Below are positions 35,006 through 42,564 of a DNA stretch of 64,000 bases, piece by piece. This stretch comes from Pseudoflavonifractor sp. 524-17 (GTDB lineage Bacteria; Bacillota; Clostridia; Oscillospirales; Oscillospiraceae), in NCBI RefSeq assembly GCF_009935845.1, contig NZ_QWEK01000004.1, positions 62,001-126,000 on the forward strand, read 5' to 3'. The translations under genes were made by a program, and so were the position numbers. Below the pieces are notes generated by a model. It saw only the letters and a list, made by a program, of their open reading frames with translations. It searched no databases and had not been told where the DNA came from. The first letter of the stretch is position 1, and every line of letters starts with the position of its first letter.

Positions 35006-35782
35006 ATGTCCTGGACCCAGGTTTCCTATTGCTACGATGGCAGCTTTGCCGGCTTTCTCACTTGTGTTTTTGAAAGCTATGTCCACCGGGAGGCCCCCGC
35101 CCTCTTCTCCGCGCCGGAGGACCCCCGGGTGTCCCTGTGGCCGGAGCGGCGGGTGCAGACTCATCGGGACCACGCCCGGCGGGTGTACCGCTCCCTGGCG
35201 CAAAAGATCTCCCCCGCCGCCCAGAAGCTGGTCTCCTACGGCTTTCTCACCTGTCTGCCGGAGCGGGAGCTGGCCCTGTGGCAGTTTATTCGGTACGGGT
35301 ACCAGCAAGGGGCCGGCGTGCTGAACCATCTCACCGATCCCCGGGTGCTCACGCTGAATCAGGCGGTGGTCCACCTCCACGGGGAGGCCCATCTCCTCAA
35401 GGGCTTTGTGCGCTTTTCCGACCAGGACGGGGTGCTGGCCGGGGAGATCGCCCCCAAGAACCGGGTGCTGCCTCTGCTGCGGCCCCATTTCTGCGGCCGG
35501 TATCCCGACGCCTCCTTCGTCCTCTATGACCGCACCCACCGGCAGGCCCTCTTTTACCGCCCCGCCCAGTGGGCGATTGTGCCCCTGGCGCAATTTCACT
35601 TGGCCGCGCCCGACGGGGCGGAGCGGGATTACCGGGCTTTGTGGCGGCGGTTTTATCAAACCATTGCCATACGGGAGCGGTACAACCCCAAGTGCCGCAT
35701 GACCCACATGCCCAAGCGGTACTGGGGCACCATGACCGAGTTTCAGACCGATCCCCCGGCGGACGCCGCCCTCCCCGGATGA
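35006..35782 (+). CDS. TIGR03915-type putative DNA repair protein (DUF4130)
   Basis: 258 residues. The N-terminus YCYDGSFAGFLTCVFESY and the C-terminal RYNPKCRMTHMPKRYWGTMTEFQ are the hallmarks of the SAM/SPL-associated DUF4130 family. Family members are usually encoded next to a radical SAM protein related to spore photoproduct lyase, and the pair is proposed to act in DNA repair. That partner is absent here: miaA lies upstream and a ferritin-like gene is convergent. RBS GAGAGGAGG before the ATG. Uracil-DNA-glycosylase-like fold has been proposed for the family; I cannot test that by eye. Confidence 0.85.
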   Translation: MSWTQVSYCYDGSFAGFLTCVFESYVHREAPALFSAPEDPRVSLWPERRVQTHRDHARRVYRSLAQKISPAAQKLVSYGFLTCLPERELALWQFIRYGYQQGAGVLNHLTDPRVLTLNQAVVHLHGEAHLLKGFVRFSDQDGVLAGEIAPKNRVLPLLRPHFCGRYPDASFVLYDRTHRQALFYRPAQWAIVPLAQFHLAAPDGAERDYRALWRRFYQTIAIRERYNPKCRMTHMPKRYWGTMTEFQTDPPADAALPG

Positions 35783-35792
35783 TCAGGCCGGG

Positions 35793-36506
35793 CTACAGCT
35801 GTTCCAGCAGCTCCCGCAGGGTCTGGGCGTGGAGGGCTTCCTCCCCGGCCAGCTCCTGGAAGAGGCTGCACAGCGCCGGATCCGAGTTCTCCGCGGCGGC
35901 GGCCAGATAGGCCGCCGCCGCTTTCTGCTCCCCGCAGAAGCACTGGCGCAGGGCGGAGGGCCACGCGCCCTGAAGGGGGGGCACCTTCCGATCCGCCGGC
36001 CAGTAGCGTACTCCGGAGATGAGGAAGTAAGCGGCGCTCAGCCGTTTTCCATGGCGGCGCTCCGCGGCCGCAATCGCGGCCAGCACCCGGCTGCCCCCCG
36101 CCGGAGAGCGGCGGGACAGGGCTAAGTACCGTTTCCAGTTGGCAATCTCCTGGTCAATGAGCTCCTGGAGCATCCCGCCGTAGACGGCGGAGGCCGCCCC
36201 CAGGCAGGGGATGTCGTTGTCCGCCACGCTCTGAGGGGTGACGTGGACCGGGGGCGCCTGGGGCAGACGCTCCACCGGGGGCGCCGGCGTTGGCACGCAG
36301 GGACACAGGGCGCCGCCGGCCTCTCCCTGGGGCGGCTGGACCTCCTCCTGTGTCATGGGGGCGTCCTCCTCCGCCGGAGGCGGGGTACAGTTGGTGACAA
36401 AGGGGCAGTCCGGCCGGTCCTCGGGCATGACCCGGTTCCACACCCGGGCAAAGGCGTCCGCCTCCCGGTAGTCTGCCGTGGGGACGCTGTTGGATGTTTG
36501 CAGCAT
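35793..36506 (-). CDS. Ferritin-like domain protein with long Pro-rich N-terminus
   Basis: 237 residues. The last 120 residues form a four-helix ferritin-like/rubrerythrin-type unit: LIDQEIANWKRYLAL (Glu about 118), AAIAAAERRHGKRL (E..H), CGEQKAAAAYLAAAA and LAGEEALHAQTLREL (EE..H). The acidic/His spacing fits a di-iron site, but no rubredoxin CxxC pairs follow. The N-terminal 110 residues are Pro/Cys-rich and probably disordered. RBS GGAGGG before the ATG. Possibly a peroxide or iron-handling protein, as in similar Clostridial spore/coat-type ferritins; the function is uncertain. Confidence 0.72.
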   Translation of the reverse strand: MLQTSNSVPTADYREADAFARVWNRVMPEDRPDCPFVTNCTPPPAEEDAPMTQEEVQPPQGEAGGALCPCVPTPAPPVERLPQAPPVHVTPQSVADNDIPCLGAASAVYGGMLQELIDQEIANWKRYLALSRRSPAGGSRVLAAIAAAERRHGKRLSAAYFLISGVRYWPADRKVPPLQGAWPSALRQCFCGEQKAAAAYLAAAAENSDPALCSLFQELAGEEALHAQTLRELLEQL

Positions 36507-36631
36507 GGGGATTTCCCTCCCGATTTTATCAGATTTCCCTCTATCCTATGCGGGAACGGGAAAAAATGCCCTTTGCTCCTGCCGTTCCGGCCTGATTTGA
36601 CGGTCCCTTTTTAAAGTTGAATAGGCAAAAT

Positions 36632-36663
36632 GAGCGGCAGGAACCTTATGGCTCCTGCCGCTC
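36632..36663 (-). terminator. Terminator after the lipoprotein gene
   Basis: GAGCGGCAGGAACC / GGCTCCTGCCGCTC (one G·A-type mismatch region), loop TTAT, then ATTTTG on the minus strand. Confidence 0.8.
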
Positions 36664-36686
36664 TTAACTAACGCGAGTGAATCAAA

Positions 36687-37201
36687 TTAGAAACTAATAC
36701 TCACTACACTAGTATCTACAATGCCATCCCAAGACTCGGTATCGAAGATGTGAAGGACAGTTCAACCTCTTCAATAGCGGTAATTCCGCAGGCGTCAAAG
36801 TCCGAATCCATGAATGTAATGGCATCGTTTGCTTTTCTGCCATTAACAATGTCAACAGACATCATAGGTTCAACCATATATCCGTTGACAGAGGCATTCC
36901 GACACTGAATGGTCAAATCCTTACCGGAATTGTTTTCAATCAGCAATTTAAGTTCTGCACCAAAGATTTCATCCGTGCTCAAACTTTTAGCCGTGATTTT
37001 TACGCCGCCCTTGTCAACAAGCACAGTTTCCTCAATGGTAATTTTTGTTTCATTGTTACTATCATTGCTGTTTTCAGGGACGTTAGGATTGTCAGCTGAA
37101 ACATTAGACGGCTTTTGAACTTCACCACCGGAAGCGCCGCCACAAGCAGCGAATGATACCACCATTAAAACAGCACTAACAACAGTCAAAATTCGTTTCA
37201 T
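36687..37201 (-). pseudogene. Lipoprotein with C-terminal frameshift
   Basis: The ATG at 37201 (AAGAGGTC) opens a lipoprotein signal peptide with lipobox SFAAC (Cys about 19), a Asn/Ser-rich linker and a beta-rich domain (KITIEETVLVDKGGVKITAKSLS... GYMVEPMMSVDI). In this frame it ends at 36716 with an implausible tail (SSIPSLGMAL). One base further the natural end is intact: HIFDTESWDGIVDTSVVSISF and TAA at 36687-36689. Restoring one T in TCCTT|CAC near 36758 gives a complete protein of about 171 residues. The gene is AT-rich relative to neighbours. The domain pattern is common in Clostridial lipoproteins but unnamed to me. Confidence 0.72.
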
Positions 37202-37333
37202 GACCTCTTTTTTCCAATCATTTACTGTTTGATAGGGACAAAAACCCAATGCCAGACAGCAAAGCGCTGACTGCGCTAACTATAACAAGCAATGCCAGCT
37301 TCTTATTTTAAAAGGGACATTTGGCGCCAGCGC

Positions 37334-37362
37334 TTGTACAACCAGCAGTAAAATGGTATAAT
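37334..37362 (+). promoter_or_regulatory. Promoter of sufC-sufB
   Basis: TTGTAC (37334-37339), 17 bp, TATAAT (37357-37362). A GCCGGCGGCGG-rich stem follows in the leader (37385-37415). Confidence 0.7.
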
Positions 37363-37439
37363 AACCCCGTCGCCCCTGACGGGGCAGCCGGCGGCGGGTC
37401 CTGCTCCGCCGCCGGGCTGATGTAAGGAGTAGCAAATCT

Positions 37440-38183
37440 ATGCTGGAGATCAAAAATCTGAACTACCAGGTCTCTGACCCAAGCGGCGGCGGCCTGGGCA
37501 TTTTAAACGACGTGTCTTTGTCCATCGGAGAAAACAAGCTGGTAGTCATTACCGGCCCCAACGGCGGGGGCAAGACCACCTTGGCCAAGGCGGTGATGGG
37601 GCTGGTGGCCCCCACCTCCGGCTCCATTGTGTGGAACGGGCAGGACATCACCCAGATGAGCATTACGGGCCGGGCCAGGCTGGGCATCAGCTACGGCTTT
37701 CAGCAGCCCCCCCGGTTCAAGGGCCTGCGGGTAAAGGATCTGCTCTGTCTGGCCGCCGGGCGGGACAGCCTGGCCACCGAGGAGGCCTGCCAGTACCTCA
37801 CCAAGGTGGGCCTGTGCGCCTATGACTATATCGACCGGGAGGTGGACGCCTCCCTCTCCGGCGGCGAGGTGAAGCGGATTGAAATCGCCACCATCCTGGC
37901 CCGGAAAAGCGGCCTGATGATCTTTGACGAGCCGGAGGCGGGCATCGACCTATGGTCCTTCGCCAAGCTGACGGAGACCTTCCAGGCCATCCACGCCAAG
38001 CGGGAGGCCACCCTGCTCATCATCTCCCACCAGGAGCGGATCATCAATCTGGCCGACGAGATCGTCATGATTGAGGAGGGCAAAGTGGTGCGGCACGGGC
38101 CGAAGGAGGAGATTTTCCCCCTGATTCTGGCCAAGACTTCCTCCGGCTGCACCTATCTCAACGGGGAGGCGAACAAGGAATGA
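37440..38183 (+). CDS. sufC: Fe-S cluster assembly ATPase SufC
   Basis: 247 residues. ABC-type ATPase of the SUF system. Walker A GPNGGGKTT (about 39-47), Q-loop in SYGFQQPPRFKG, signature LSGGEVKR, Walker B LMIFDEPEAGID with the Suf-specific EAGID, H-loop His in IISHQER. The ATPase drives conformational change of the SufB scaffold. sufB begins inside its stop codon (ATGA overlap), so the two are co-translated. No sufS, sufU, sufD or sufE follows. This is the compact two-gene (SmsCB-like) form of anaerobes. Confidence 0.95.
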   Translation: MLEIKNLNYQVSDPSGGGLGILNDVSLSIGENKLVVITGPNGGGKTTLAKAVMGLVAPTSGSIVWNGQDITQMSITGRARLGISYGFQQPPRFKGLRVKDLLCLAAGRDSLATEEACQYLTKVGLCAYDYIDREVDASLSGGEVKRIEIATILARKSGLMIFDEPEAGIDLWSFAKLTETFQAIHAKREATLLIISHQERIINLADEIVMIEEGKVVRHGPKEEIFPLILAKTSSGCTYLNGEANKE

Positions 38184-39103
38184 TGGACAAGACCGACTGG
38201 AAGCTGCTCAAGGAGATTGCGGACCTGGAAAAGACCCCCCAGGGGGCGTACAACATCCGCCGCAACGGACAGCTGGATTCCCGATCCACCACCGCCAATA
38301 TCGACATTACTACCAAAACCGGCGGCAAGTCCGGTATTGATATCCGGGTGAAGCCGGGGACAAAAAAAGAGTCCATCCACATCCCCGTCATCATCCAGGC
38401 CACCGGCTTTACCGAGCTGGTCTACAACGACTTCTTCATCGGCGAGGACTGCGACGTGGACATTGTGGCGGGCTGCGGCATCCACAACACCGGGTGTGAA
38501 ACCGCCCAGCACGACGGCCTGCACACCTTTTATATCGGCAAAAACTCCAAGGTGCGCTATGTGGAGCGCCACTACGGCGAGGGAGAGGGGGAGGGAAAGC
38601 GGATCTTCAACCCCCAGACCGTGGTCTACCTGGAGGAGGGCGCCTCCATTCAGATGGAGACCACCCAGATCCGCGGGGTGGACTCCACCAAGCGGGATAC
38701 CAAGATCGTGGTGGGTAAGGACGCCGAGGCTGTCATCACGGAAAAGCTCCTCACCCACGGCAGCCAGACGGCGCAGTCCGACATGGAGATCGTTCTGGAC
38801 GGGGCGGGGGCCAGCGGCCGGGTCATCTCCCGCTCAGTGGCCCAGGGCCAATCTAAACAGGTCTTTTACCCCAAGATGACCGGAAACGCCGCCTGCTTCG
38901 GCCATGTGCAGTGCGACTCCATCATCATGGATCAGGCCCAGGTGTCCTCCATCCCCGCCATTGCCGCCAACCATGTGGACGCCCAGCTCATCCATGAGGC
39001 CGCGATCGGCCGCATCGCCGGGGACCAGCTTCTCAAGCTGATGACGCTGGGCCTCACCGAGGAAGAGGCGGAGGAGAAAATTCTAGATGGATTCCTACAG
39101 TAA
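38180..39103 (+). CDS. sufB: SufB/SufD-family scaffold protein (SmsB-like)
   Basis: 307 residues, shorter than the 460-residue SufB of E. coli because the N-terminal domain is reduced. The beta-helix core is intact: GCGIHNTGCETAQHDGLHTFYIGKNSKVRYVERH, then HGSQTAQSDMEIVLDGAGASGRVISRSVAQG, and the C-terminal HEAAIGRIAGDQLLKLMTLGLTEEEAEEKILDGFL. It holds Cys residues in the core that could bind the nascent cluster. Its end overlaps the thioesterase gene by 17 bp. Serves as both SufB and SufD in a homodimer with SufC, by family knowledge. Confidence 0.93.
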   Translation: MMDKTDWKLLKEIADLEKTPQGAYNIRRNGQLDSRSTTANIDITTKTGGKSGIDIRVKPGTKKESIHIPVIIQATGFTELVYNDFFIGEDCDVDIVAGCGIHNTGCETAQHDGLHTFYIGKNSKVRYVERHYGEGEGEGKRIFNPQTVVYLEEGASIQMETTQIRGVDSTKRDTKIVVGKDAEAVITEKLLTHGSQTAQSDMEIVLDGAGASGRVISRSVAQGQSKQVFYPKMTGNAACFGHVQCDSIIMDQAQVSSIPAIAANHVDAQLIHEAAIGRIAGDQLLKLMTLGLTEEEAEEKILDGFLQ

Positions 39104-39515
39104 CCTGTGGGCCCGGCACAAGCATAACGGGTTCGCCGCCTACAACGGTATTGAAATCACCCAAATTGAGGAGGGCCGCGCCCAGGGAGTTCTCACCGTC
39201 CGGCCCAGCAGCCTCAACCCCATGGGCATGGTCCACGGGGGCCTGCTGGCCGCCCTGGCGGACACGGTTGCGGGGGTGGCCGCCGCCACCTCCGGCCAGG
39301 TGGGCGTCACGCTGGACTGCCGCATGGACTACCTGCGCCCAGCCGCGGGCAGCGAAAAGATCTTCTGCGCCGCCGTCCCCCAGCGCCGGGGGAACCACAT
39401 CGCGGTCTACCGGGCTGAGCTGACAGACGGCAGCGGCGCGCTGGTGGCCTGTGGGGTATTCACCTTCTTTTTCACCGGCCAGCCCCTGCCTGATTTTAAG
39501 GCCGGCAGCCCCTGA
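39087..39515 (+). CDS. PaaI-type hotdog thioesterase
   Basis: 142 residues. Hotdog fold with the motif NPMGMVHGGLLAALADTVAG, where HGG and the following Asp mark the acyl-CoA thioesterase site of the PaaI/YdiI branch. Later DYLRPA and GVFTFFFTG are also typical. The substrate could be an aryl- or acyl-CoA. GGAGAAAA before the ATG lies inside sufB; the overlap implies coupling to the suf transcript, with no obvious functional link. Confidence 0.9.
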   Translation: MDSYSNLWARHKHNGFAAYNGIEITQIEEGRAQGVLTVRPSSLNPMGMVHGGLLAALADTVAGVAAATSGQVGVTLDCRMDYLRPAAGSEKIFCAAVPQRRGNHIAVYRAELTDGSGALVACGVFTFFFTGQPLPDFKAGSP

Positions 39516-39580
39516 AGACTGCCGGCCTCAGCGTGTCAAAAAACGCACAATTTGAAGGTTTCGGATGGTGGGATAGTGTG

Positions 39581-39605
39581 AAAGGGAACCGTCAGGGTTC
39601 CCTTT
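39581..39605 (+). terminator. Terminator of the suf operon
   Basis: AAAGGGAACC / GGTTCCCTTT, short loop; T-run is weak (CG follows). Confidence 0.6.
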
Positions 39606-39620
39606 CGCGTCCAGGCAAAC

Positions 39621-39654
39621 CAGTTTTCAGAACTTCTCGAAGTTCTGAAAACTG
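39621..39654. repeat. Perfect 16-bp-arm palindrome
   Basis: CAGTTTTCAGAACTTC / GAAGTTCTGAAAACTG around a TC centre. A related palindrome sits at 58465-58498 (core CAGAACTT...AAGGTCTG). Both follow a terminator-like stem. Confidence 0.7.
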
Positions 39655-39683
39655 CCGGCCTTTGGCATGGGCTCTTTTTCCTT

Positions 39684-40535
39684 CTATTCACGGGGGACGG
39701 CCAGCTCCCGCAGCAGGGGCTCGAACTGGACGCCCAGCACAGGAGGGGTGCCCAGCTCCAACGTGGCGGCGGCGCACTTCTGGACGAAGCCGACCGCCCG
39801 CTCCATCCCCTGCCGCAGGGAGGCTCCCTGGAGCAGGTCCCCCAACAGCACGCTGGCGAAGAGGTCCCCGGTACCAGGGAAGTGGCCTGCCTCCAGGGGG
39901 GCCTGGGCGAAGGAGAAGGTTCTATCCTCCCGGCAGAAGCACCCTGCCCCCACCTGGCCCGGGGCCAGGGACAGGCCGGTGATAATCACCGACCGGGCTC
40001 CGCCCAGGGAGAGGCGGTCCAGCCAGCGCCTGACGCCCGCCTCGCCCCGGGGCGCGGCCTCATAGGGCTCCCCCAGCAGCAGGGCGGCCTCGGTGAGGTT
40101 GGGGGTGATGATGTCCGCCTGGGCGGCCAGGGCCCCCATGTGGGCGCACATGCCGGGGGTGTAGGTGCTGTAGAGCTTTCCGTGATCCCCCATTACCGGA
40201 TCCACCAGAATCAGGGTATCCCTCTGCCGGAACCGCTTTATCATATCCTGAATCAGGTCAATCTGCCGCTCTGAACCCAAAAAGCCGCTGTAGATTGCGT
40301 CAAAGGAGGCGCCCAGCTCCGCCCAGTGGTCGCAGCAGGCCCCCATCTGCTCTGTCAGATCCAGGAAAACCGCCTTTTCGGAGGGCGGGAAGGCGGTTTG
40401 GGCGGAGAGATAGGCGGTGAGCAGGGTGTCGCACCGCACCCCCATCGCCGCCAGCACCGGCAGCACTACGCTGACCGAACACCGGCCAAATCCGGAAAGA
40501 TCGTGGATAATTGCCGCCTCTTTTGCACGCTGCAT
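39684..40535 (-). CDS. pdxY: Pyridoxamine/pyridoxal kinase
   Basis: 283 residues. Ribokinase-fold kinase salvaging vitamin B6 to PLP. Evidence: AIIHDLSGFGRCSVSVVLPVLAAMG (substrate loop), YSGFLGS, VDPVMGDHGKLYSTY (a clear PdxK/PdxY signature), ITPNLTEAALLL, and the ATP-site GTGDLFASVLLGDLL with catalytic Asp. A His in GHFPGTGD is also typical. The PdxY-type is the best match; PdxK of the ThiD-like type is less likely. The RBS AAAGGAGAC precedes the ATG. It shares a back-to-back promoter region with tRNA-Phe. Confidence 0.9.
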   Translation of the reverse strand: MQRAKEAAIIHDLSGFGRCSVSVVLPVLAAMGVRCDTLLTAYLSAQTAFPPSEKAVFLDLTEQMGACCDHWAELGASFDAIYSGFLGSERQIDLIQDMIKRFRQRDTLILVDPVMGDHGKLYSTYTPGMCAHMGALAAQADIITPNLTEAALLLGEPYEAAPRGEAGVRRWLDRLSLGGARSVIITGLSLAPGQVGAGCFCREDRTFSFAQAPLEAGHFPGTGDLFASVLLGDLLQGASLRQGMERAVGFVQKCAAATLELGTPPVLGVQFEPLLRELAVPRE

Positions 40536-40571
40536 AGAAATAAGTCTCCTTTACAATTGGGTCTGAGAGAC

Positions 40572-40600
40572 ATTATATGCGCTTTTCCTTCAAGATTCAA
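40572..40600 (-). promoter_or_regulatory. Promoter of pdxY
   Basis: Minus strand TTGAAT (40595-40600), 17 bp, TATAAT (40572-40577). Its -35 box directly abuts that of the tRNA promoter. Confidence 0.75.
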
Positions 40601-40629
40601 TTGACAATTTGAGATCTCCGTGATAAAAT
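40601..40629 (+). promoter_or_regulatory. Promoter of tRNA-Phe
   Basis: TTGACA (40601-40606), 17 bp, TAAAAT (40624-40629). Confidence 0.8.
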
Positions 40630-40658
40630 AATCAAGTCGCCCGGGTGGCGGCGGAAAT

Positions 40659-40734
40659 GCCTCTGTAGCTCAGTTGGTAGAGCAGGGGACTGAAAATCCC
40701 CGTGTCGCTGGTTCGATTCCGGCCGGAGGCACCA
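40659..40734 (+). tRNA. tRNA-Phe (anticodon GAA)
   Basis: 76 nt including an encoded CCA. Acceptor GCCTCTG / CGGAGGC, D-loop AGTTGGTAGA, anticodon stem GGGGA/TCCCC with loop CTGAAAA (anticodon GAA), T-arm CTGGTTCGATTCCGG. Confidence 0.97.
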
Positions 40735-40740
40735 GCTCAG

Positions 40741-40803
40741 AATTCCCATCACAGCTCCGTTTCCGCCTTGCGGCGAAAATTGCGCTGTGATGGGAATTTT
40801 TTT
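40741..40803 (+). terminator. Terminator after tRNA-Phe
   Basis: AATTCCCATCACAGC / GCTGTGATGGGAATT followed by TTTTTT; the 30-base interior carries a CCGC/GCGG mini-stem. Confidence 0.85.
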
Positions 40804-40910
40804 GCTCTCCGCCGGGGCCCGCTTTTCTGGCTTCCCGGCGGGGACGGGCAGCCGCATGAAACGCAGAACATTTCCCCAAGGCCATATCACCCGCGCATAT
40901 AAGTGAATAT

Positions 40911-40987
40911 GCCTCCGTACCTCACCTGGATAGAGGGTCCGCCTCCTAAGCGGAATGTAGCGCGTTCGAGTCGCGCCGGGGGTGCCA
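40911..40987 (+). tRNA. tRNA-Arg (anticodon CCT)
   Basis: 77 nt with encoded CCA. Anticodon stem CCGC..GCGG with loop CTCCTAA (anticodon CCT). T-arm GCGCGTTCGAGTCGCGC. The D-stem is CCTC/GAGG in place of the common GCTC/GAGC, a compensated change. The acceptor GCCTCCG / CGGGGGT includes two G·T wobbles, so the stem is somewhat weak. tRNA-Arg genes are frequent integration sites. Confidence 0.93.
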
Positions 40988-40990
40988 AAG

Positions 40991-41021
40991 CGCCGGATAT
41001 AGCTAAATATCCGGTGTTTTT
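40991..41021 (+). terminator. Terminator after tRNA-Arg
   Basis: CGCCGGATAT / ATATCCGGTG then TTTTTAT. Confidence 0.88.
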
Positions 41022-41098
41022 ATAACTTTTATGCGGGAATCATTTTGGCGGTAATAGGCGCATTTTCATTCGCTTCAAGTAAATACTCTGCCTGCAAT

Positions 41099-41263
41099 TT
41101 ACCAGCATTTTCGGGCTGAAAATCGCTGTTTTTTCGGTCCCCGTTCCACCATTGCGGCCTTGAGCTTATCGGCCAGGGCCTTGGCCTCCGCCTCCAGCCC
41201 GGCGATTATGGCCCAGACACTCATCAGGTCCCGGGCGGTGGTGTTCAGTTCGTTCATGCTCAT
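41099..41263 (-). CDS. 54-residue remnant of a phage/ICE small protein
   Basis: The ATG at 41263 lies 8 bp after AGGAGG. The peptide MSMNELNTTARDLMSVWAIIAGL continues EAEAKALADKLKAAMVERG, a charged helix typical of the N-terminus of small proteins in recombination modules of Clostridial prophages, where the full protein runs to about 100 residues and continues with a conserved KTVTSSRFD-type stretch (from memory, not searched). Here that half is replaced by PKKQRFSARKCW and a stop, so it looks truncated. It lies 112 bp from the tRNA-Arg gene. Confidence 0.5.
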   Translation of the reverse strand: MSMNELNTTARDLMSVWAIIAGLEAEAKALADKLKAAMVERGPKKQRFSARKCW

Positions 41264-41313
41264 TGTGTGTACCTCCTGTTTTGTTTGAAGGGAGCTCCGG
41301 CGACGGATAGCTG

Positions 41314-41445
41314 TTAAGTATTTCCTGCCTTCGCTGTGTCACTTTCATCCGTTCCCGCTCTTATGTGGCCGTCCATATCACTTCTCCGACATTCGCCGGT
41401 GTCTTCCGCTGTTTTCGTTTGTTCCCTCGTGATTAAGGTGTCCAA
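41314..41445 (-). CDS. Possible 43-residue mobile-element small ORF
   Basis: A TTG at 41445 is preceded by GGGGGAG (10 bp). The peptide (DTLITREQTKTAEDTGECRR, then SDMDGHIRAGTDESDTAKAG) is polar and protein-like, and it ends 51 bp before the next small ORF on the same strand. No family is recognised. Support is composition, ribosome site and position only. Confidence 0.3.
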   Translation of the reverse strand: MDTLITREQTKTAEDTGECRRSDMDGHIRAGTDESDTAKAGNT

Positions 41446-41496
41446 TTATGCGCCGCTCCCCCTAACAAGACAGGAAGTTAAGAGAACATTTGTCAA

Positions 41497-41528
41497 GGGG
41501 GATTTCACCCAAAAGATGAAATCCCCCC
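41497..41528 (-). terminator. Hairpin downstream of the broken S66 peptidase gene
   Basis: GGGGGATTTCA / TGAAATCCCCCC with a 9-base loop; no clear T-run. Confidence 0.6.
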
Positions 41529-41549
41529 TGATAAACTGGAACTGGCTGT

Positions 41550-42234
41550 TCAGCCAGCAAAACGAATTATTTGCTTTTCCGCATCAACGAATGCCTCAGC
41601 ACCGAACGGAATGATGCAGCGCGGTGCAGCGTGTCCGATATTGATATTGCAAAGGACAGGCAATTGTGGATTTCCAATTACATTGAGCAAATGCTGCTTG
41701 TACTCCTGTGCGTAGGCTTCATCCATAGGTTTGCCTACCAAGACGCCGGAAACGGCATCAAATACGCCCGCTTTTTTGAGATATTCCAAAGCCTTCCGGT
41801 ATTTTTCCGGGGACAATTTCGCAGATATCCGCAAGGAAACTTTGTCCATAAAAAGTGCGTAAGCCGAGCTTGTGCAGCATAAAGTGATTGATGGTTGCAT
41901 CTGAAAAGCCAAGAAATACCTTTTGAGTAATGGCATTCTGCAGTTCGCTCTGTTCAAACAAATGGGGCAGTAGGCGGAACGTATCGTCTCCGCCGATGGC
42001 ACAGAGGATCATATCAATTTCAGGATCGCGGAACGCCTGTAAAAGGTCCTCCGCTCTCTTCTCCGGATGCTCCTTGATGTAATCAATGCCTTTCCGTGCG
42101 TTTGGCATGAACTTTACAGCCAGGCCATATTCGCACAGCCTGCGCAGCCCTATTTCTACTTCAAATCTGATGAAATCCTCCCCTATGATACCACTGGAGA
42201 GGCTTACGATTCCAACCGTTTTTATCATTTTCAT
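41550..42234 (-). pseudogene. Peptidase S66 (LD-carboxypeptidase / MccF-like), internally deleted
   Basis: The ATG at 42234 (TTGGAGGCG) opens the N-terminal domain: MKMIKTVGIVSLSSGI, then LCAIGGDDTFRLLPHL (the position of the S66 nucleophile region) and KVFLGFSDATINHFML. After FLADICE the frame collapses. The C-terminal domain resumes in another frame (SPEKYRKALEYLKKAGVFD, VSGVLVGKPMDE, CNINIGHAAPRCIIPFG, ending at 41550). Intact members are about 340 residues; here about 100 residues between the halves, with the catalytic Glu segment, are missing as well as the frame. So this is a true pseudogene, not a sequencing slip. AT-rich compared with its surroundings. Confidence 0.85.
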
Positions 42235-42564
42235 CGCCTCCAAATTCCGATTAGCCGCATTGATATGAGCAAAGTATCGTACCGATGCGGACGATACTCG
42301 ATGCGTGTTTTTGGACGCAGATAGCAGAAGCAAGCAATGCACCGGTATATACCCGGTACTGCTTGTTGGCGGCCAATAGCCCCCGGTGCATCGCCGCAGC
42401 TGCGCCCGATACACAAGCCGCCGGTGCGTAAGTGCGCACTAGCGGAGGGGCGGCAAAGAGAACGGAGCGCCCAGGTCATCCCCGGACGCTCCCGCTTCCC
42501 TTCCCTCCTGCTGGTCGGGCACCGCCTTTCCAGCCTGTCTGGCTTTATTTTGTATGTGGGGGCG
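42235..42564. other. Intergenic stretch, no gene
   Basis: Contains ATGCACCGG (about 42336) and its inverse CCGGTGCAT (about 42386), and further GC-rich inverted fragments to 42450. No promoter or coding frame was identified. Confidence 0.3.
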
